Part shown: in pieces, positions 10,772 through 22,338 of the stretch
How positions within the stretch are numbered: position 1 is the stretch's first letter
Layout of the letters: each line of letters starts with the position of its first letter
Translations under genes and position numbers: made by a program
The notes under the pieces: generated by a model
Told to the model about the DNA's origin: nothing
Databases searched by the model: none
The model's input: the letters and a program-made list of their open reading frames with translations, nothing else
NCBI GenBank assembly: GCA_028583405.1
Contig: CM053262.1
Location: 22,007,283-22,071,282 of the forward strand
Source of the DNA: Pogonophryne albipinna
Taxonomy: Eukaryota; Chordata; Actinopteri; Perciformes; Artedidraconidae
Direction of reading: 5' to 3'
Length of the DNA stretch: 64,000 bases

Positions 10772-12869
10772 TTTCGTAGGACCGGGAGAGACTAACAACC
10801 AGCTGTTTGAAGGGGACGCGGCATCCGTTCAGACACACAACGAGCTCGAAAGACTTGGTAAGAGGAAACCTGTTATGTCGAATTTCTCATAGTTTATGCA
10901 GGACAATGTTAAATTTGTGTGTCTGACGGAGGCCAGCAGATCCTGAAAATAGCTGTGCATTTAATGTTAAAACAACCAAATTTATAACAATAAGAATTAT
11001 ATACCTTGGGGCGTTGCTTTGTCACAAGCAGGGTGAGTTCAAATTTCTTCTTTTTCTTACATTTAACCCTGCATGCTATTAATTTGTGTGTGTGTGTAGT
11101 ATTTTAAATATAAATATAAATGTGTGTGTGGTCATTGTACTTCGGGTAGGTGTCTTGTTGGGTTTTCATGTAGGTGTCTCTTGTTACGTTAGTAGTTAGT
11201 TAGCCTATGACGTAAGGATATATAAGTCCATTTAACGATTATTGTTAAGATCTATGGGACATAGCGAATTGGTTAAGGACCAAGTAATTGAAAACCAACA
11301 AGGCATAGCGAATCAACTTAGGGTTGAGTAACTGAAGACAGTGCTAGTCGAAAACAGTTGAGAACTGTTTTAAAAAAGTCCTTTTTGAGAAAAAGGCTTG
11401 ATTAAGGTGTAAGCCTTTATCAGTGGTCATAACTGTTCTATTTTCAACCAAGATATTGCGGGTGGAATACGGTATTTGGAATTACAGCAGCATTACGTTA
11501 AATTGACGACGGTCATTTAATAGTCGCTGATAGGTCTCCATGGTACTCCCACCTAGCGTGTCTAAATGGCAGCAGTTGACCAATAGTGGACTATAAAGTC
11601 AAATATTACGCAGATAGGTTTATAGCTTATGCGTAAGGGTTCCTAACTTTAAGTGATGATATCAATAAGATAAAGCCCATTTTTCATAGTAAACTAGATA
11701 GAAATGTTATTTTAAACTACAGTGCTGTTTTGTGTTGAATTTTCTTGACAAGATTGCACCCCGCCATTATTTAAACTCCCCTGTGAGAGACACGAGGTGT
11801 GTTTTCAAATCCCTTTGTTCTTCAGGTTAGAGGTTGGAAAATCAGTTGCCATCTTGTCTTGCCCTCATGTTGAAAATAAGCTACACGGCAGTCGCCATTT
11901 CGTGAAATGCTAATTGAAAGTACTCTGTTTGTTTTTACACACTCAGTCGCACTCACATGAGGCTAGGCACTCCATATTGAGAAGGACAAATCATATTTCT
12001 TGGCAGAGTTGGAACTATAAAATAGACAGGTTATCTTACCGTGGGAAGTTTGGTATTTGTAGGAGTCTGGTTTTGGAAGTATTCTTGTTTGCAAGTGCGT
12101 ATTGGCGGTTTTTTGAATATTCTTGTTTGCAAATGTGTTTTGGCGGTTATGTGCTGTGTTGTTTAACCATATTCTAATTTTCTTCCCATTTTTAAGGAAA
12201 TAAGCTTCTTCTTGTTAAAAAAAGGTCAGTTTTGCAACAGCTATCCCTAGTGGATTGAGCTGGAAATTACAACAGCGCACTCTGCGGGTAATACAGAATT
12301 ATTACAAAGATACTATAACATTTTGAAGTTTGATTTTAAGTGTTATGAATGAACACATGTGCCAATCGCCAGGATAGAATTACAAAGTGGTTTCTAATTA
12401 AAAGATGAGAAACTTTACATAATAGACTTTCAAACTAGACTGTAGAATATTCAAACACCAATTTATTGAAGCTAACACAAGTTATGGCATTTGCATAATT
12501 CCATACACGTCGGTATGCACTGTACACACTGGATTTAGATTCTCATCCGATTTCTATTTTCATATTTCAAAAGTCAAAACCATAGACTGTACAATTTTTA
12601 TTTTAACATTTCAGATTTTAAAATGTGCATAATTTTTATCTTTTAATTTACTTTATTAATATTTTACAAAAAACTTAAATCATAATAATAAAAAAATATA
12701 TAACTTTAAAAAAAAAATTAAATAACTTAAAAAAACAAAAAAACACCCAGATTTAAAGTTAAGTTCGGATGACATAGGATATTATTTATCAGGAACGAAG
12801 GTGCTAGTCGGAGGATTAGTGTTTCAATCTTTGATAACTTAATAATATTCATTCGAATAGGAAGAGAAC
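10772..12869. other. AT-rich stretch between PBS and gag-like ORF
   Basis: About 2.1 kb of low-complexity, AT-rich sequence with many stops. It may be untranslated leader or decayed proviral sequence. A short ORF at 11914-12177 has no recognisable domain. Confidence 0.4.
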
Positions 12870-13397
12870 ATGTCACCAAAACAAACTAAGTTGAGACCAG
12901 ACGCAGAGCCAGGCTCAACTGCAGATATCAAGGGAAGGATAAAAATCAGATCAGATGCTATAACAGCTCCAAATCTTAGACAAAAGACATGGAACAGAAT
13001 GGAGAAACTGTTGGAACAATGGCAAACTAGAGGACTGATTCCAGCAGATGATCAACCTGGACCAACGAAAGCACATAGAACAGCTGTAATTGACTATGAG
13101 AATGGAGAATACCTGCAACAGCAACAAGCATGGATCAAAGCCGGACAACCCCCTTGGTATGGACCTGCTAAAAGCGCTATGAGCAAAGCTGAAAAAAGAA
13201 AATCTAGAGTTACAAGTCTGGTACTCCATCTAAAATATGTCAGGCAAGGATCAACGAACAGCATGTATGTGGTTCAAGAAGCAGAGCTCACGACAAAGGA
13301 AGATAAGAAAGACAAGACAGAAGAAGCTCCACTTATCCAAACTTCAAAGCTCCATCCAAGCTTGACTGATGCGCCCCCTCCCTCTGGAGTGTCATGA
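12870..13397 (+). CDS. Gag-like ORF of degraded endogenous retrovirus
   Basis: A 175-codon ORF that is basic at the N-terminus, Gln-rich in the middle (EYLQQQQAW), and ends Pro-rich (DAPPPSG), followed by a stop. Position downstream of an LTR/PBS and upstream of an integrase-like tail suggests the N-terminal (matrix-like) part of Gag. No capsid, nucleocapsid zinc knuckle, protease or reverse transcriptase follows; sequence jumps to the integrase tail within about 200 bp, so most of gag-pol is deleted. The family assignment is inferred from context, not from a decisive motif. Confidence 0.45.
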   Translation: MSPKQTKLRPDAEPGSTADIKGRIKIRSDAITAPNLRQKTWNRMEKLLEQWQTRGLIPADDQPGPTKAHRTAVIDYENGEYLQQQQAWIKAGQPPWYGPAKSAMSKAEKRKSRVTSLVLHLKYVRQGSTNSMYVVQEAELTTKEDKKDKTEEAPLIQTSKLHPSLTDAPPPSGVS

Positions 13398-13589
13398 TTA
13401 TACAGATATGTTGATTTCAGTGACGTTGTAGTTAATAAATAATAACATGTAGTTAATAATAGGTCTCGTAACGACAAAAGGTATGCCAAAGCTTGGGCCT
13501 TCTCCAAGGAGGGAGTGGTCCAGTTTTAGATATTAGATGCATAAAAGTAATGAATATGTCAGAACTCTGAGTAATATTATCCAAGTTTT

Positions 13590-13760
13590 GTCTACACAGG
13601 CTAGGAAAGCTACAGAGATACCAGACGAGACACCAGAAGAGACTCCTGTTCGGCCAGGTGATTGGGTGAGGGTGAAAGTTCACAAAAGACAGTGAGCTGA
13701 TCCCGGTGGACGGAACAGTGAGAAGTTGTAATGAACTTCACACGAGCTCCGGTTTAAAGG
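13590..13760 (+). pseudogene. Integrase C-terminal remnant (endogenous retrovirus)
   Basis: The translation contains RPGDWVRVKVHKR, typical of the C-terminal SH3-like domain of gamma/epsilon-type retroviral integrases. A stop follows directly. It is a fragment of pol, broken on both sides. Confidence 0.6.
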
Positions 13761-14018
13761 TAAAGAAAAAGGAGCAAATTGACACCACCTCACACATTGT
13801 CACCCTTCACTGGCAACTTCCAGAACATTATTGGGAGTTAGAACTGATTTGGCAGAGCTGGAACAAAACAATAAATAGAAATAAGATAAAGATAGAAACA
13901 GCTCAAAAGACGAATTGTCTTTATTTTTTTATTAAAGTGAAAACCTATTTTTTGCTTTACATCTGAAAAAGAGTCCAATTTTTGTATACGTTATTATAGT
14001 ACTCATTATTTAGATTCT

Positions 14019-14393
14019 GTGACTGACACAACCAGGGAGAAAATAGAGATGATGTCAAGAACAAAGCCAAAGCAATTGTGGGGTCCCCTAGGGATAAGAG
14101 TCAGAATAGCATTGTTGATTGTGCTCATTGCACTTGGCACCTTTCTGGTTGGATGGGGAGTACAATATCAAGTAAGACATGGATCCATTAGTCCACTCAT
14201 AGATAATGCCCACATCACTAACAAAACTCCAGCTGTGTTTCAGAGACTTTCACTTATCCCCAGAGCCAAAAGATCAGCTGAGCAACAAGAGGAGGATTTA
14301 GAAATACTCGTTCCCAAAGGTGAGGCGGTTACAATCAAGATGATTCACCCCCCATATATGCAGTTCTTGTATCAAATGATGAGATGGGTTTAA
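14019..14393 (+). pseudogene. Env-like leader ORF of the endogenous retrovirus
   Basis: A 124-codon ORF with an N-terminal basic segment, one strongly hydrophobic span (about residues 29-46), and a dibasic RAKRS motif. Position right after the integrase remnant, and the layout of a long leader plus basic cleavage-like site, suggest the start of an env gene. It stops at 14393; downstream frames are interrupted repeatedly up to about 15450. No intact surface or transmembrane subunit is present. Confidence 0.4.
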
Positions 14394-15500
14394 GTGATCG
14401 GGATAATCAGTGATGGGGATTTACAGATTAGGGGAATCTCCAAATACACTGGATCCATGTTTTAGTCTGTACCAGAAACACCCCCTGTTAAGTTTATGGA
14501 CAACCGACCGGTGACCTGAGCAAAATTATTGAAAATGATTACAGTAGAAACAGGCTACTAACCCACAAGTACAGCTTTGTACGTACAAACTCTATGAACA
14601 AAATTCCACAGCAGATTGTGGCGACATTGCAGATATGTCCAGTCACAGAAGTTACTTATGTTCTAAATAACAGTGAGATTTAAAGTGATGGAGAAAATAT
14701 GGGGACGTTCTTTTATAGTGTGTGAAATATGTGGTGCTTGAAACATGTAGGTATTTTAAATTTATAGAAGAAAATGGTTTCCTGAAAGAGTTATTTGGAG
14801 TAGCCATGTTACAGTGGGTGGAAACAATGTTTAGGGATATGGCACAACCATTAGTAGACATTAATTGGGTTTAGATGACATTTAACATCTAAGACAGATA
14901 GTAAGATTAGGAAAATAGCGTGGAAAGGATTGGATATGTTTAACCTCAGTGTGTTAGAATTAGCAATAGGTAATGCGTCCCGAGATCTCTCTCTCTCTGC
15001 CTGTCAGAATGCTACGACCCCATCTTCAGACAAATGACCTCACCACAGGAGACTCCTCCTCCTCCATCGAAAAGACAGAGAACCCGAGCTGAACCAACAA
15101 CGACCTGAGGCATCCAGAACCATCTCCACCTGAGGCATCCAGAACCAAACCAGCATGCTGACAAAGAGGCAAACTCTCATCGGTCCCAGTACAGGACATG
15201 AAGTTCCAGCCTGAGCCACGAGATTTGGCACAAGAGCAGAGTGTGGGACATGAGAGCGGAATACGCCCTCCATGCAACAGCATAGAGACTGAAAAGGAGG
15301 AGATGAAATGCAAAGCAGTTAGGCCACTGAAAAGAGTTACAGCGGGAGGATCTAAGAGCGGATGGACTGAGGAGAAGACAGGACGGAGCAGAGGACGGAA
15401 CCAGAGGAGTTGGCATGGGCCAGCAGAACGTGAGGGGGTCGTGGCTTGACAACCAGAGGGGAGAGAAGGAACACGGGAGTGAGTGAGTTTACACATAAAC
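14394..15500 (+). pseudogene. Decayed env/3' proviral sequence
   Basis: Short broken open stretches continue on the plus strand, with a purine-rich tract (GAGGGGAGAGAAGGAA, about 15457-15472) that could be a polypurine tract. No 3' LTR matching 9989-10751 follows. Confidence 0.3.
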
Positions 15501-15816
15501 ACACTTATTAGAAAACAATCCTAAGAACACACTGAGGGTAGAACATATTATTCAATCTTTTCATCATATAAACAAATTATTCTTATAGAGATTCTTATTC
15601 ATGTGAGAATTTGGGGAAGATTTAATTTGTTACATCTCTCCCGTGTTCTTCTCCAAAGTGAATGGAAACTTGAATAATGTTCATCATTTGAATGTAATAA
15701 TTAAGTTGATAGTTGTTTGTTGAAGCTCCAGAGAATGAGCATTAACTGAGTTTTAAACATCACTTTAAATGGAAGATTTAAAGTGATGTTTAAATCTTCC
15801 ATTTAGGCCCCGCCCA

Positions 15817-15893
15817 CTCGATCGGATAGGCGATCGGTATCGGCCGATACTGATTCCGGCGATCGGCCCCGAAATTGGCGATCGGAGCATCCC
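15817..15893. mobile_element. Right end of a hAT element (CGATCGG...GATGCTCCG family)
   Basis: The sequence GGATAGGCGATCGGTATCGG through GGCGATCGGAGCATCCCTA is the usual terminal region of a widespread hAT family. Only one end is recognised. Confidence 0.55.
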
Positions 15894-16079
15894 TAGTTAG
15901 AGTCACTGCGTGCCTATTGATTTGAACACGATCCGTGTATCCATCACTTCCTGGTCTTCTCTAAAGAAGAGGGACCAATGGAAACGTTGTCATGTTGCCG
16001 TTGTTCAGCATGGAAACATTCATTAGCTAACAATGACATTATTGTTCTATTAATATAAAGGGAGGTCAGGTACTCTTTA

Positions 16080-16255
16080 AAGCAGCTGCTAGTTATGGGT
16101 ACTTTTTACTGAAGTACACTTCAAAGCCTCTTTACTTTGACTTGAGTAAAGAAGTTTAGTCAGTACTTCTACTTTCACCAGAGTATTGTTAAACACGAGT
16201 ATCTGTACTTGTCCTCGAGTAAAGGAAGTGTGTACTTTAACATCTCTGGTCACCT
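16080..16255. repeat. Fragment of the ACTTGAGTAAA hAT-type repeat
   Basis: Contains GTACTTTTTACTGAAGTACAC and TTGTCCTCGAGTAAAGG, the degenerate motif of the element intact at 39086-39633. Confidence 0.6.
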
Positions 16256-16323
16256 TACTTCTCTGTGCTTGAAAGAAGACGCCTTTGCCTTCATGTTTTG
16301 AACCCCTGAGTCGTTCTGTGCAG

Positions 16324-16923
16324 GATGGTAACGGCTCATATCGCTGAGATCTACTTCAGAGCCTGGAAGAAAGCCGGCGGTGATTTCCTGGAGAAGATCG
16401 AGAGCTCCTGCGTTCAGGATTTAATGCAGAACGCCATCTTCCTCCACAGATCCTCTCCTGTCTACGCCAAAGTCCGAAAGGTAGCTGCTTTAAAGTCAAT
16501 CTTTCAGTTTGTGTCGAAATACCGTTTCCCACAATCCAGAATAGAAAAAGATATAAAAACATGTATACAGTTTATGTGGCATGGCATTAAATGTTTCCCA
16601 CAGCATTCTCACAGAATAATGTGTGTATTCTCTGCAGATCGTGAGCTACTTCCACTCGAGGAAAGGCTGTGAGAAAGTGGACAAGATGCTCTCCAATCTC
16701 TACAAGCCCATTCTGTGGAAAGCTCTAAGTGTACGCGTCAACGTTTCTTTACCTTTTTGTTTTGTTTTCAAGACTCATTTCTGTTTGATTTCTTCAGGCG
16801 CCAAACTTCGAGGTGCGAGCGAACGCCACGCTGCTTTTCACCGAAGCTTTCCCGGTGCTTGACATGGAAAACGGCAACAAGAGCACGGACGAGGCCACTC
16901 AGAAGCAGCTGGACACGGTCATG
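16324..16923 (+). pseudogene. ncapg2: ncapg2 (condensin-2 subunit G2) three-exon fragment
   Basis: Exons 16324-16480, 16638-16730 and 16798-16923 have proper AG/GT borders and are in frame. They encode HEAT-repeat sequence typical of NCAPG2: YFRAWKKAGGDFLEKIESSC, then SYFHSRKGCEKVDKML, then APNFEVRANATLLFTEAFP. NCAPG2 is a non-SMC subunit of condensin II, which compacts mitotic chromosomes in the nucleus. Only this middle portion is found: I see no preceding or following exons within 9 kb upstream or before the NLR promoter at about 21.8 kb. The exons carry no stops, so this is either a recent partial duplication or part of a gene with very large repeat-filled introns; I favour a duplicated fragment. 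Confidence 0.75.
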
Positions 16924-17460
16924 GTGAGAGCCGTAAAAAAGGCTTTCTTTGAGAGGAAACTGGGCTTTTTGCTGTAAAACCACAGAAAACCGAGTTAAAC
17001 AGGAGAATTCCATTTTCTGTGTTTTTTAGGCATGTTCTGAAGTTCATAGAATCATCGACATTTATTAAAAGTACCAAAATATGGGATTTAATTACATTTT
17101 ATTGAATCATTATTTAGTCCTTAATATATGTATTTGTTTAGTTTTGTGAAGCACCTTTTTTGTAAGAAGGGTGCTATATAAATAAGGTTAGAGATATATG
17201 TCATTTATGCTGGTTTTTAGACTTCTGGGCAACTTCATTTATTGTTATTTATATAATATATCTTTTTGTTTTTGATCAATAACCTAAAAAAGCAGGCATG
17301 TTGTTGCAGATTATCACGTGTCATAATAATCCCTTATATTGTCCTTTTCTTGTAGAATCTGTATTTGCTTTGTTGATTGAATGTTTGTGAACGAGGCGAT
17401 ATAGGTCACGTTAAGCTGTCGCTATCAGGCTGTCAGTCAAAGTCCTGCATTCACAATGTT

Positions 17461-18178
17461 CCTCAAGTCAAAGTACAAGTACTCAGATCGTGTACTTGAG
17501 TAAGAGTAGAAGTACTCAGATCTTGTACTTGAGTAAAAGTAGAAGTACTCAGATCTTGTACTTGAGTAAAAGTAGAAGTACTCAGATCTTGTACTTGAGT
17601 AAAAGTAGAAGTACTCAGATCTTGTACTTGAGTAAAGTAGAAGTACTCAGGTCTTGTACTTGAGTAAAAGTAGAAGTACTCAGATCTTGTACTTGAGTAA
17701 AAGTAGAAGTACTCAGACCTTGTACTTGAGTAAAAGTAGAAGTACTCAGATCTTGTACTTGAGTAAGAGTAGAAGTACTCAGATCTTGTACTTGAGTAAA
17801 AGTAGAAGTACTCAGATCTTGTACTTGAGTAAAAGTAGAAGTACTCAGGATCTTGTACTTGAGTAAAAGTAGAAGTACTCAGATCTTGTACTTGAGTAAA
17901 AGTAGAAGTACTCAGATCTTGTACTTGAGTAAGAGTAGAAGTACTCAGATCTTGTACTTGAGTAAGAGTAGAAGTACTCAGATCTTGTACTTGAGTAAAG
18001 TAGAAGTACTCAGATCTTGTACTTGAGTAAGAGTAGAAGTACTCAGATCTTGTACTTGAGTAAAAGTAGAAGTACTCAGATCTTGTACTTGAGTAAAAGT
18101 AGAAGTACTCAGATCTTGTACTTGAGTAAAAGTAGAAGTACTCAGATCTTGTACTTGAGTAAAAGTAGAAGTACTCAG
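17461..18178 (+). repeat. 33-bp minisatellite (CTTGTACTTGAGTAAAAGTAG...)
   Basis: Roughly 21-22 near-identical units GTACTCAGATCTTGTACTTG + AGTAAAAGTAGAA. The unit resembles the subterminal end of the ACTTGAGTAAA hAT repeat. Its length is a multiple of three, which explains long ORFs here. Confidence 0.93.
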
Positions 18179-18425
18179 ATATACACCTGAACATCAGCAG
18201 GAGAGGACTCTTTAAAGTAGAGACACTACATACTGATATACACCTGAACATCAGCAGGAGAGGACTCTTTAAAGTAGAGACACTACATACTGATATACAC
18301 CTGAACATCAGCAGGAGAGGACTCTTTAAAGTAGAGACACTACATACTGATATACACCTGAACATCAGCAGGAGAGGACTCTTTAAAGTAGAGACACTAC
18401 ATACTGATATACACCTGAAGATCAA
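18179..18425 (+). repeat. 57-bp tandem array, left (forward)
   Basis: About 4.3 units beginning ATACACCTGAACATCAGCAG and containing GAGAGGACTCTTTAAAGTAG. Confidence 0.93.
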
Positions 18426-19082
18426 GGACTCTTTAAAGAGCTTGAAAGGTTGATAATATGGAGCTTTTTTGATCTTGTTTTGCAGGTTTGAGTTCAGTGT
18501 TTCTATGGTGGAGCTCCACAGGAGGACTCTTGATGTAGCCGTGAAGAACGGTTATAACTTTTTTAGCTGTCAACCAACTCCCTCTCAGAGGTGACTCGAT
18601 TCACTCCACAGCATGTCCGAGTGCAGTGCATAGGAACATAAACCATGCCCAAGGCGGGCTAAACAGTTCATCATCTCCGTCTCTACTATTTCTCTCCGCA
18701 CACAATGTTTCAAAGTGGTTGCTATGTTGCCCTTTATTTGTGTATGTTTGCGATAAGTGTGCGTCTTTACGCAATGCTGTTGGCCTTGCTGTTTGATATA
18801 TATTGTGCCGCAGGCCCGCAGCACGTGACGGTTTTGTGTGCCCTCTCATGAAAATCATATGCCCTCCCTTTAGATTTGTTCTGGCGCCGGGTCCGAGTGT
18901 TTGTAGATACAGACTTCAACTGGCGACCCCAGCCTCCTATATTAAAATGTGAATTTGCTTAGTTTACACTTTAACATTTAAGGCGTAAGCAATTACACAT
19001 TTTAATTAGTTTAATTTGTCTTTAGCTGTGCATTTTGCCTCCACTGCCCTTTAACTAACAGTCTGTTCTCTGTGGTGTCAAT

Positions 19083-19482
19083 AGGAGTTAAAGGATCCCC
19101 CAACTGGGACAGGAACAGACCGGGGAGAGGCCTCAGCAGCTACCTGGCCATGGTTTGAGGCCATGCATGAGGCAATTGGGGGAAGGCCATCAATCCAGCC
19201 TCCCACCCTAGTTGCCTCATGCCCGTTGTCAAGCCATGGCCAGACTGCTGCTGAGGCCTCCACCTCTGCTGGAGAAGGGCCTTCCCAAGTGTCCCTCAGC
19301 AGTGAGGAGGAGTCCGTGACCTCCACCAGCTCCACCTCCTAAAAGGCCAAGGCGAAGAAGCAGCGTTTTGGCCTTCCTCCAAAAGCAGTTGGTGAAGGAG
19401 GAGGCCCGCGATGCAGCGCTCTATGAGCAGAACGAGCGACTTATCAATTTATTTTCAGAGCTTGTTAAAAAGAAATAAATGT
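19083..19482 (+). pseudogene. Harbinger-type Myb/SANT-like protein remnant (C-terminal part)
   Basis: One frame reads TWPWFEAMHEAIGGRPSIQP, a shifted frame reads PPKRPRRRSSVLAFLQ and then ALYEQNERLINLFSELVKKK followed by TAA. This layout (acidic Ser-rich linker, basic patch, coiled C-terminus) is that of the Myb-like accessory protein of PIF/Harbinger transposons. One frameshift near 19340 and an absent N-terminal trihelix show it is inactive. The partner transposase is not seen. Confidence 0.5.
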
Positions 19483-19508
19483 TTAAGTTGTTGTGAAAAC
19501 ACTAAATT

Positions 19509-19911
19509 GTGTATATCATTATGTAGTGTCTCTACTTTAAAGAGTCCTCTCCTGCTGATGTTCAGGTGTATATCAGTATGTAGTGTCTCTACTTTAAAGA
19601 GTCCTCTCCTGCTGATGTTCAGGTGTATATCAGTATGTAGTGTCTCTACTTTAAAGAGTCCTCTCCTGCTGATGTTCAGGTGTATATCAGTATGTAGTGT
19701 CTCTACTTTAAAGAGTCCTCTCCTGCTGATGTTCAGGTGTATATCAGTATGTAGTGTCTCTACTTTAAAGAGTCCTCTCCTGCTGATGTTCAGGTGTATA
19801 TCAGTATGTAGTGTCTCTACTTTAAAGAGTCCTCTCCTGCTGATGTTCAGGTGTATATCAGTATGTAGTGTCTCTACTTTAAAGAGTCCTCTCCTGCTGA
19901 TGTTCAGGTGC
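19509..19911 (-). repeat. 57-bp tandem array, right (inverted)
   Basis: About seven units of the same 57-bp repeat in reverse complement (TGTCTCTACTTTAAAGAGTC ... GATGTTCAGGTGTAT). With the left array it forms tandem-repeat inverted ends around 18426-19508. Confidence 0.93.
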
Positions 19912-19939
19912 AGGCTTCCTGCTTCCAAGTTGCATTGAT

Positions 19940-21810
19940 GTTATAACGGTAATGGCGTCTGGGGGTATTGACACCCAAAAACAATCCTTCATATGTGTGA
20001 TCATAGGAACATTGGTTTTGTTCCCAAACAACCAAGTTAACGTCTTAATCGTCCCTGAAAGTACTTCCTTTTAAATGAGCACTGAACACTTGAAAGTTAA
20101 TTGATGGTTTTGCCTTAAAGTACAACTTCCTATGATGTGTCGTTAGCACACTGCTCCAACATCAAGTTAAAGAATAATGAAAACGAGGTGTTTTCGCCTG
20201 TAATGAGTAAAAAGATCTGCCAATAGAACAAGTGAACATCAGCTCGGTGAGACGTCTAGAAATAAGACGTGATATTTAGATCAATCACATCTTGTGATTA
20301 TCAGGAGAACTCCTTGTGAACTATATTTCACCAGAATCAGGAGGTGTTACAAAATAAGCTGCAAATGCTCAAAAGTTCTCAGTTTTCTAATAATAATAAT
20401 AATAGATTTATTTTGTAAGCGCTTTCACCGGTGCTCAAAGTGGCTTTCCAGAGACGATGGGGTTTGTGTACCCTCCCTCTCTGCATCGCTCAGATGAAAC
20501 ACCAACAGAAGGGCAAACAGCAATCAGTGATCTTACAGAGTTTCCTCACATCTCTGTTTGAATGTGGACAGAACAGTGTGTGTGAAATAGATTCAATCAA
20601 CTGTTTGACAAATGGCTGCATCGTCGCTCACTAGCCTCCGGGACGTCAGTGAGGAATTCGTCTTGTACTTAAAGCGACCGTTGTTTCTCTCACGAAGGAG
20701 AATTGAACCACGAGGGTTTCTTCAGAATTCAGAAGCTGTGAGGCAGAAGAGGAAGAAAAACAAATAGGGCTGAGCTGGTGGGACGACATGTTGAACAATA
20801 TTAGTTTTATCCAACAAGGACCAAGAATACATTTACCTCAACAAGAGAAGAAATATGTGCCGGATTTGACTCTTATTTCCTTTTTGTGGGGTTTTTACAG
20901 ATGTAGAATTCAAATCTGTTCAGCTTGTGTTAACCATAGAACCATATGAGGCTTACAACCAAAACACATTCAGAGAACCATTGACTTCCAGACAGGAAGT
21001 GGTGAAAGTCTTTTCCGGGGTTTCAGGACTCATTCTTGCACCTCTCTATTGCCAGACACTCCTATAGACAGCAGGGTTCGTACGGGTGCTGGAAATCCTT
21101 GAAAATGCTTGAAATTGAAATAAAAACATCTATTTTGATTCTGACTTTTCTACATCCAACTCATCCAATAAACCGTCAGGTAGCCTTACCTTACTGATCC
21201 CTCTTCAAATAGAAGAACACACGTTACTTTACCAGCAGAGAGAAGATGGATTATTACATTATTAATGTGACTAATAAAGAGCACTTTGATTATTAAGTAT
21301 TATTCTGTTGATGGATGTCATTACATTTGGTGAAAAGCTCACAATGACTTGTTTAAGACTCGTTTGTCAAAGTTTAGGACTTGGACTTGAACTTGCCCAT
21401 CCTGACTTGAGACTTGACTCGGACTTGAGTGCAAGACTTGAGACTTACTTGTGACTTGCAAAACAATGACTTGGTCCCACCTCTGCAGAATGCCTACATG
21501 CCTCATAGCCCTCTATTTCAGCCCTGATTTTGGCACATCTTGTAAATTAGTTAAATGTAGCTTTGTGTTTTTATTTAAGTCGCTGTTCATAGTTTTTGAT
21601 ATGAAGCAGATTTAATGATATCCTATGGTCGCTGACGTGTGGATGTTGTGTCGTCTTCTGATAACTTTGTTGAGCTTGCATTTAGCTGCATGTCTTTTAT
21701 TTGATCTCACTGAACAAAGTAAGATAAGGTACCATAGTAATAGTAAGATAAGATAAGAACATGTGAACTGCTTCAGCTGAGGAGGCTGGATATGAAACAG
21801 AGGAGGAGCT
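19940..21810. other. Non-coding region with repeat fragments
   Basis: 20388-20460 matches 42330-42395 (AATAATAGATTTATTTTGT.AGCGCTTT). 21350-21487 is the ACTTGAGACTTGACTTGAG/CTTGGTCCCACCTCTGC repeat end. I recognise no gene. Confidence 0.5.
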
Positions 21811-21814
21811 GCAG

Positions 21815-21903
21815 AGAGAAAGGGAAGTTGAAAGTGAAAGTATGACTCAGACTTGTCAGACTGCCAGACGCCATTTTACAGCTCGGAGCAGGACGACAAC
21901 AGG
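21815..21903 (+). promoter_or_regulatory. Candidate promoter and 5' non-coding exon of NLR copy 2 (ISRE, AP-1)
   Basis: GAAAGTGAAAGT (21830-21841) fits the interferon-response consensus GAAANNGAAA, and TGACTCA (21843-21849) fits AP-1. A donor CAACAGG|GTGAGT at 21903/21904 would end a 5' untranslated exon spliced to the ATG exon after CTCTCAG (22203). Inferred from motif and position. Confidence 0.45.
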
Positions 21904-22143
21904 GTGAGTGTGAACACCAGGATCTGCTTTCCAACACATTCATTATTTACTGGATGTCAGAAAAGAACTTCTTGGTTCAGCGTACTGGAGTCCATTGAGA
22001 CTTCTGCAAGTGTTGTAAACTTGTATTATTTCCTGTTTCCTCATTCATCAGAGTTACATAACATGTGACAGACCAGCGCAGTCAGAATGGAGAGCGGCCT
22101 GCAGTCTGACTGATTTCATGTATTTTAACCAAGTTCATTATTA

Positions 22144-22145
<2 letters not shown>

Positions 22146-22194
<49 letters not shown>
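22146..22194 (+). repeat. (GT)n microsatellite next to NLR exon acceptor
   Basis: About 24 GT units directly upstream of GATCTCTCAG, the acceptor of the ATG exon. The GT tract takes up the usual place of the polypyrimidine tract. Confidence 0.95.
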
Positions 22195-22195
<1 letters not shown>

Positions 22196-22213
22196 TCTCT
22201 CAGACTGGAGAAG

Positions 22214-22338
22214 ATGAGTGATTTAAAAGATGAGGAAGAGGACACATCTCCAGTCCCCAGCTGTCTGTCTCTGAAGAGTGACTGGTCTATGGGGGACCCT
22301 CCAGACTTCAGTAATGAACCTGGACCCTCAGACACAGA
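22214..22338 (+). CDS. NLR copy 2 exon with start codon, N-terminal module 1
   Basis: Starts [20 protein letters not shown] and continues [20 protein letters not shown]; donor GTAAGAG. The acidic start plus the SPVPSC...SLKSD...EPGPSD module is the usual N-terminus of fish NLRC3-like proteins. The function of the module is unknown to me. Confidence 0.8.

Noticed and set aside
17463..18425. 320-codon minus-strand ORF, with 19411-19938 and 19455-19928
   Set aside because: 33-bp and 57-bp repeat units are multiples of three, so any open frame stays open. No domain.
17461..19911. CRISPR-like regular repeats
   Set aside because: Units are contiguous with no unique spacers, in a vertebrate genome; these are minisatellites.
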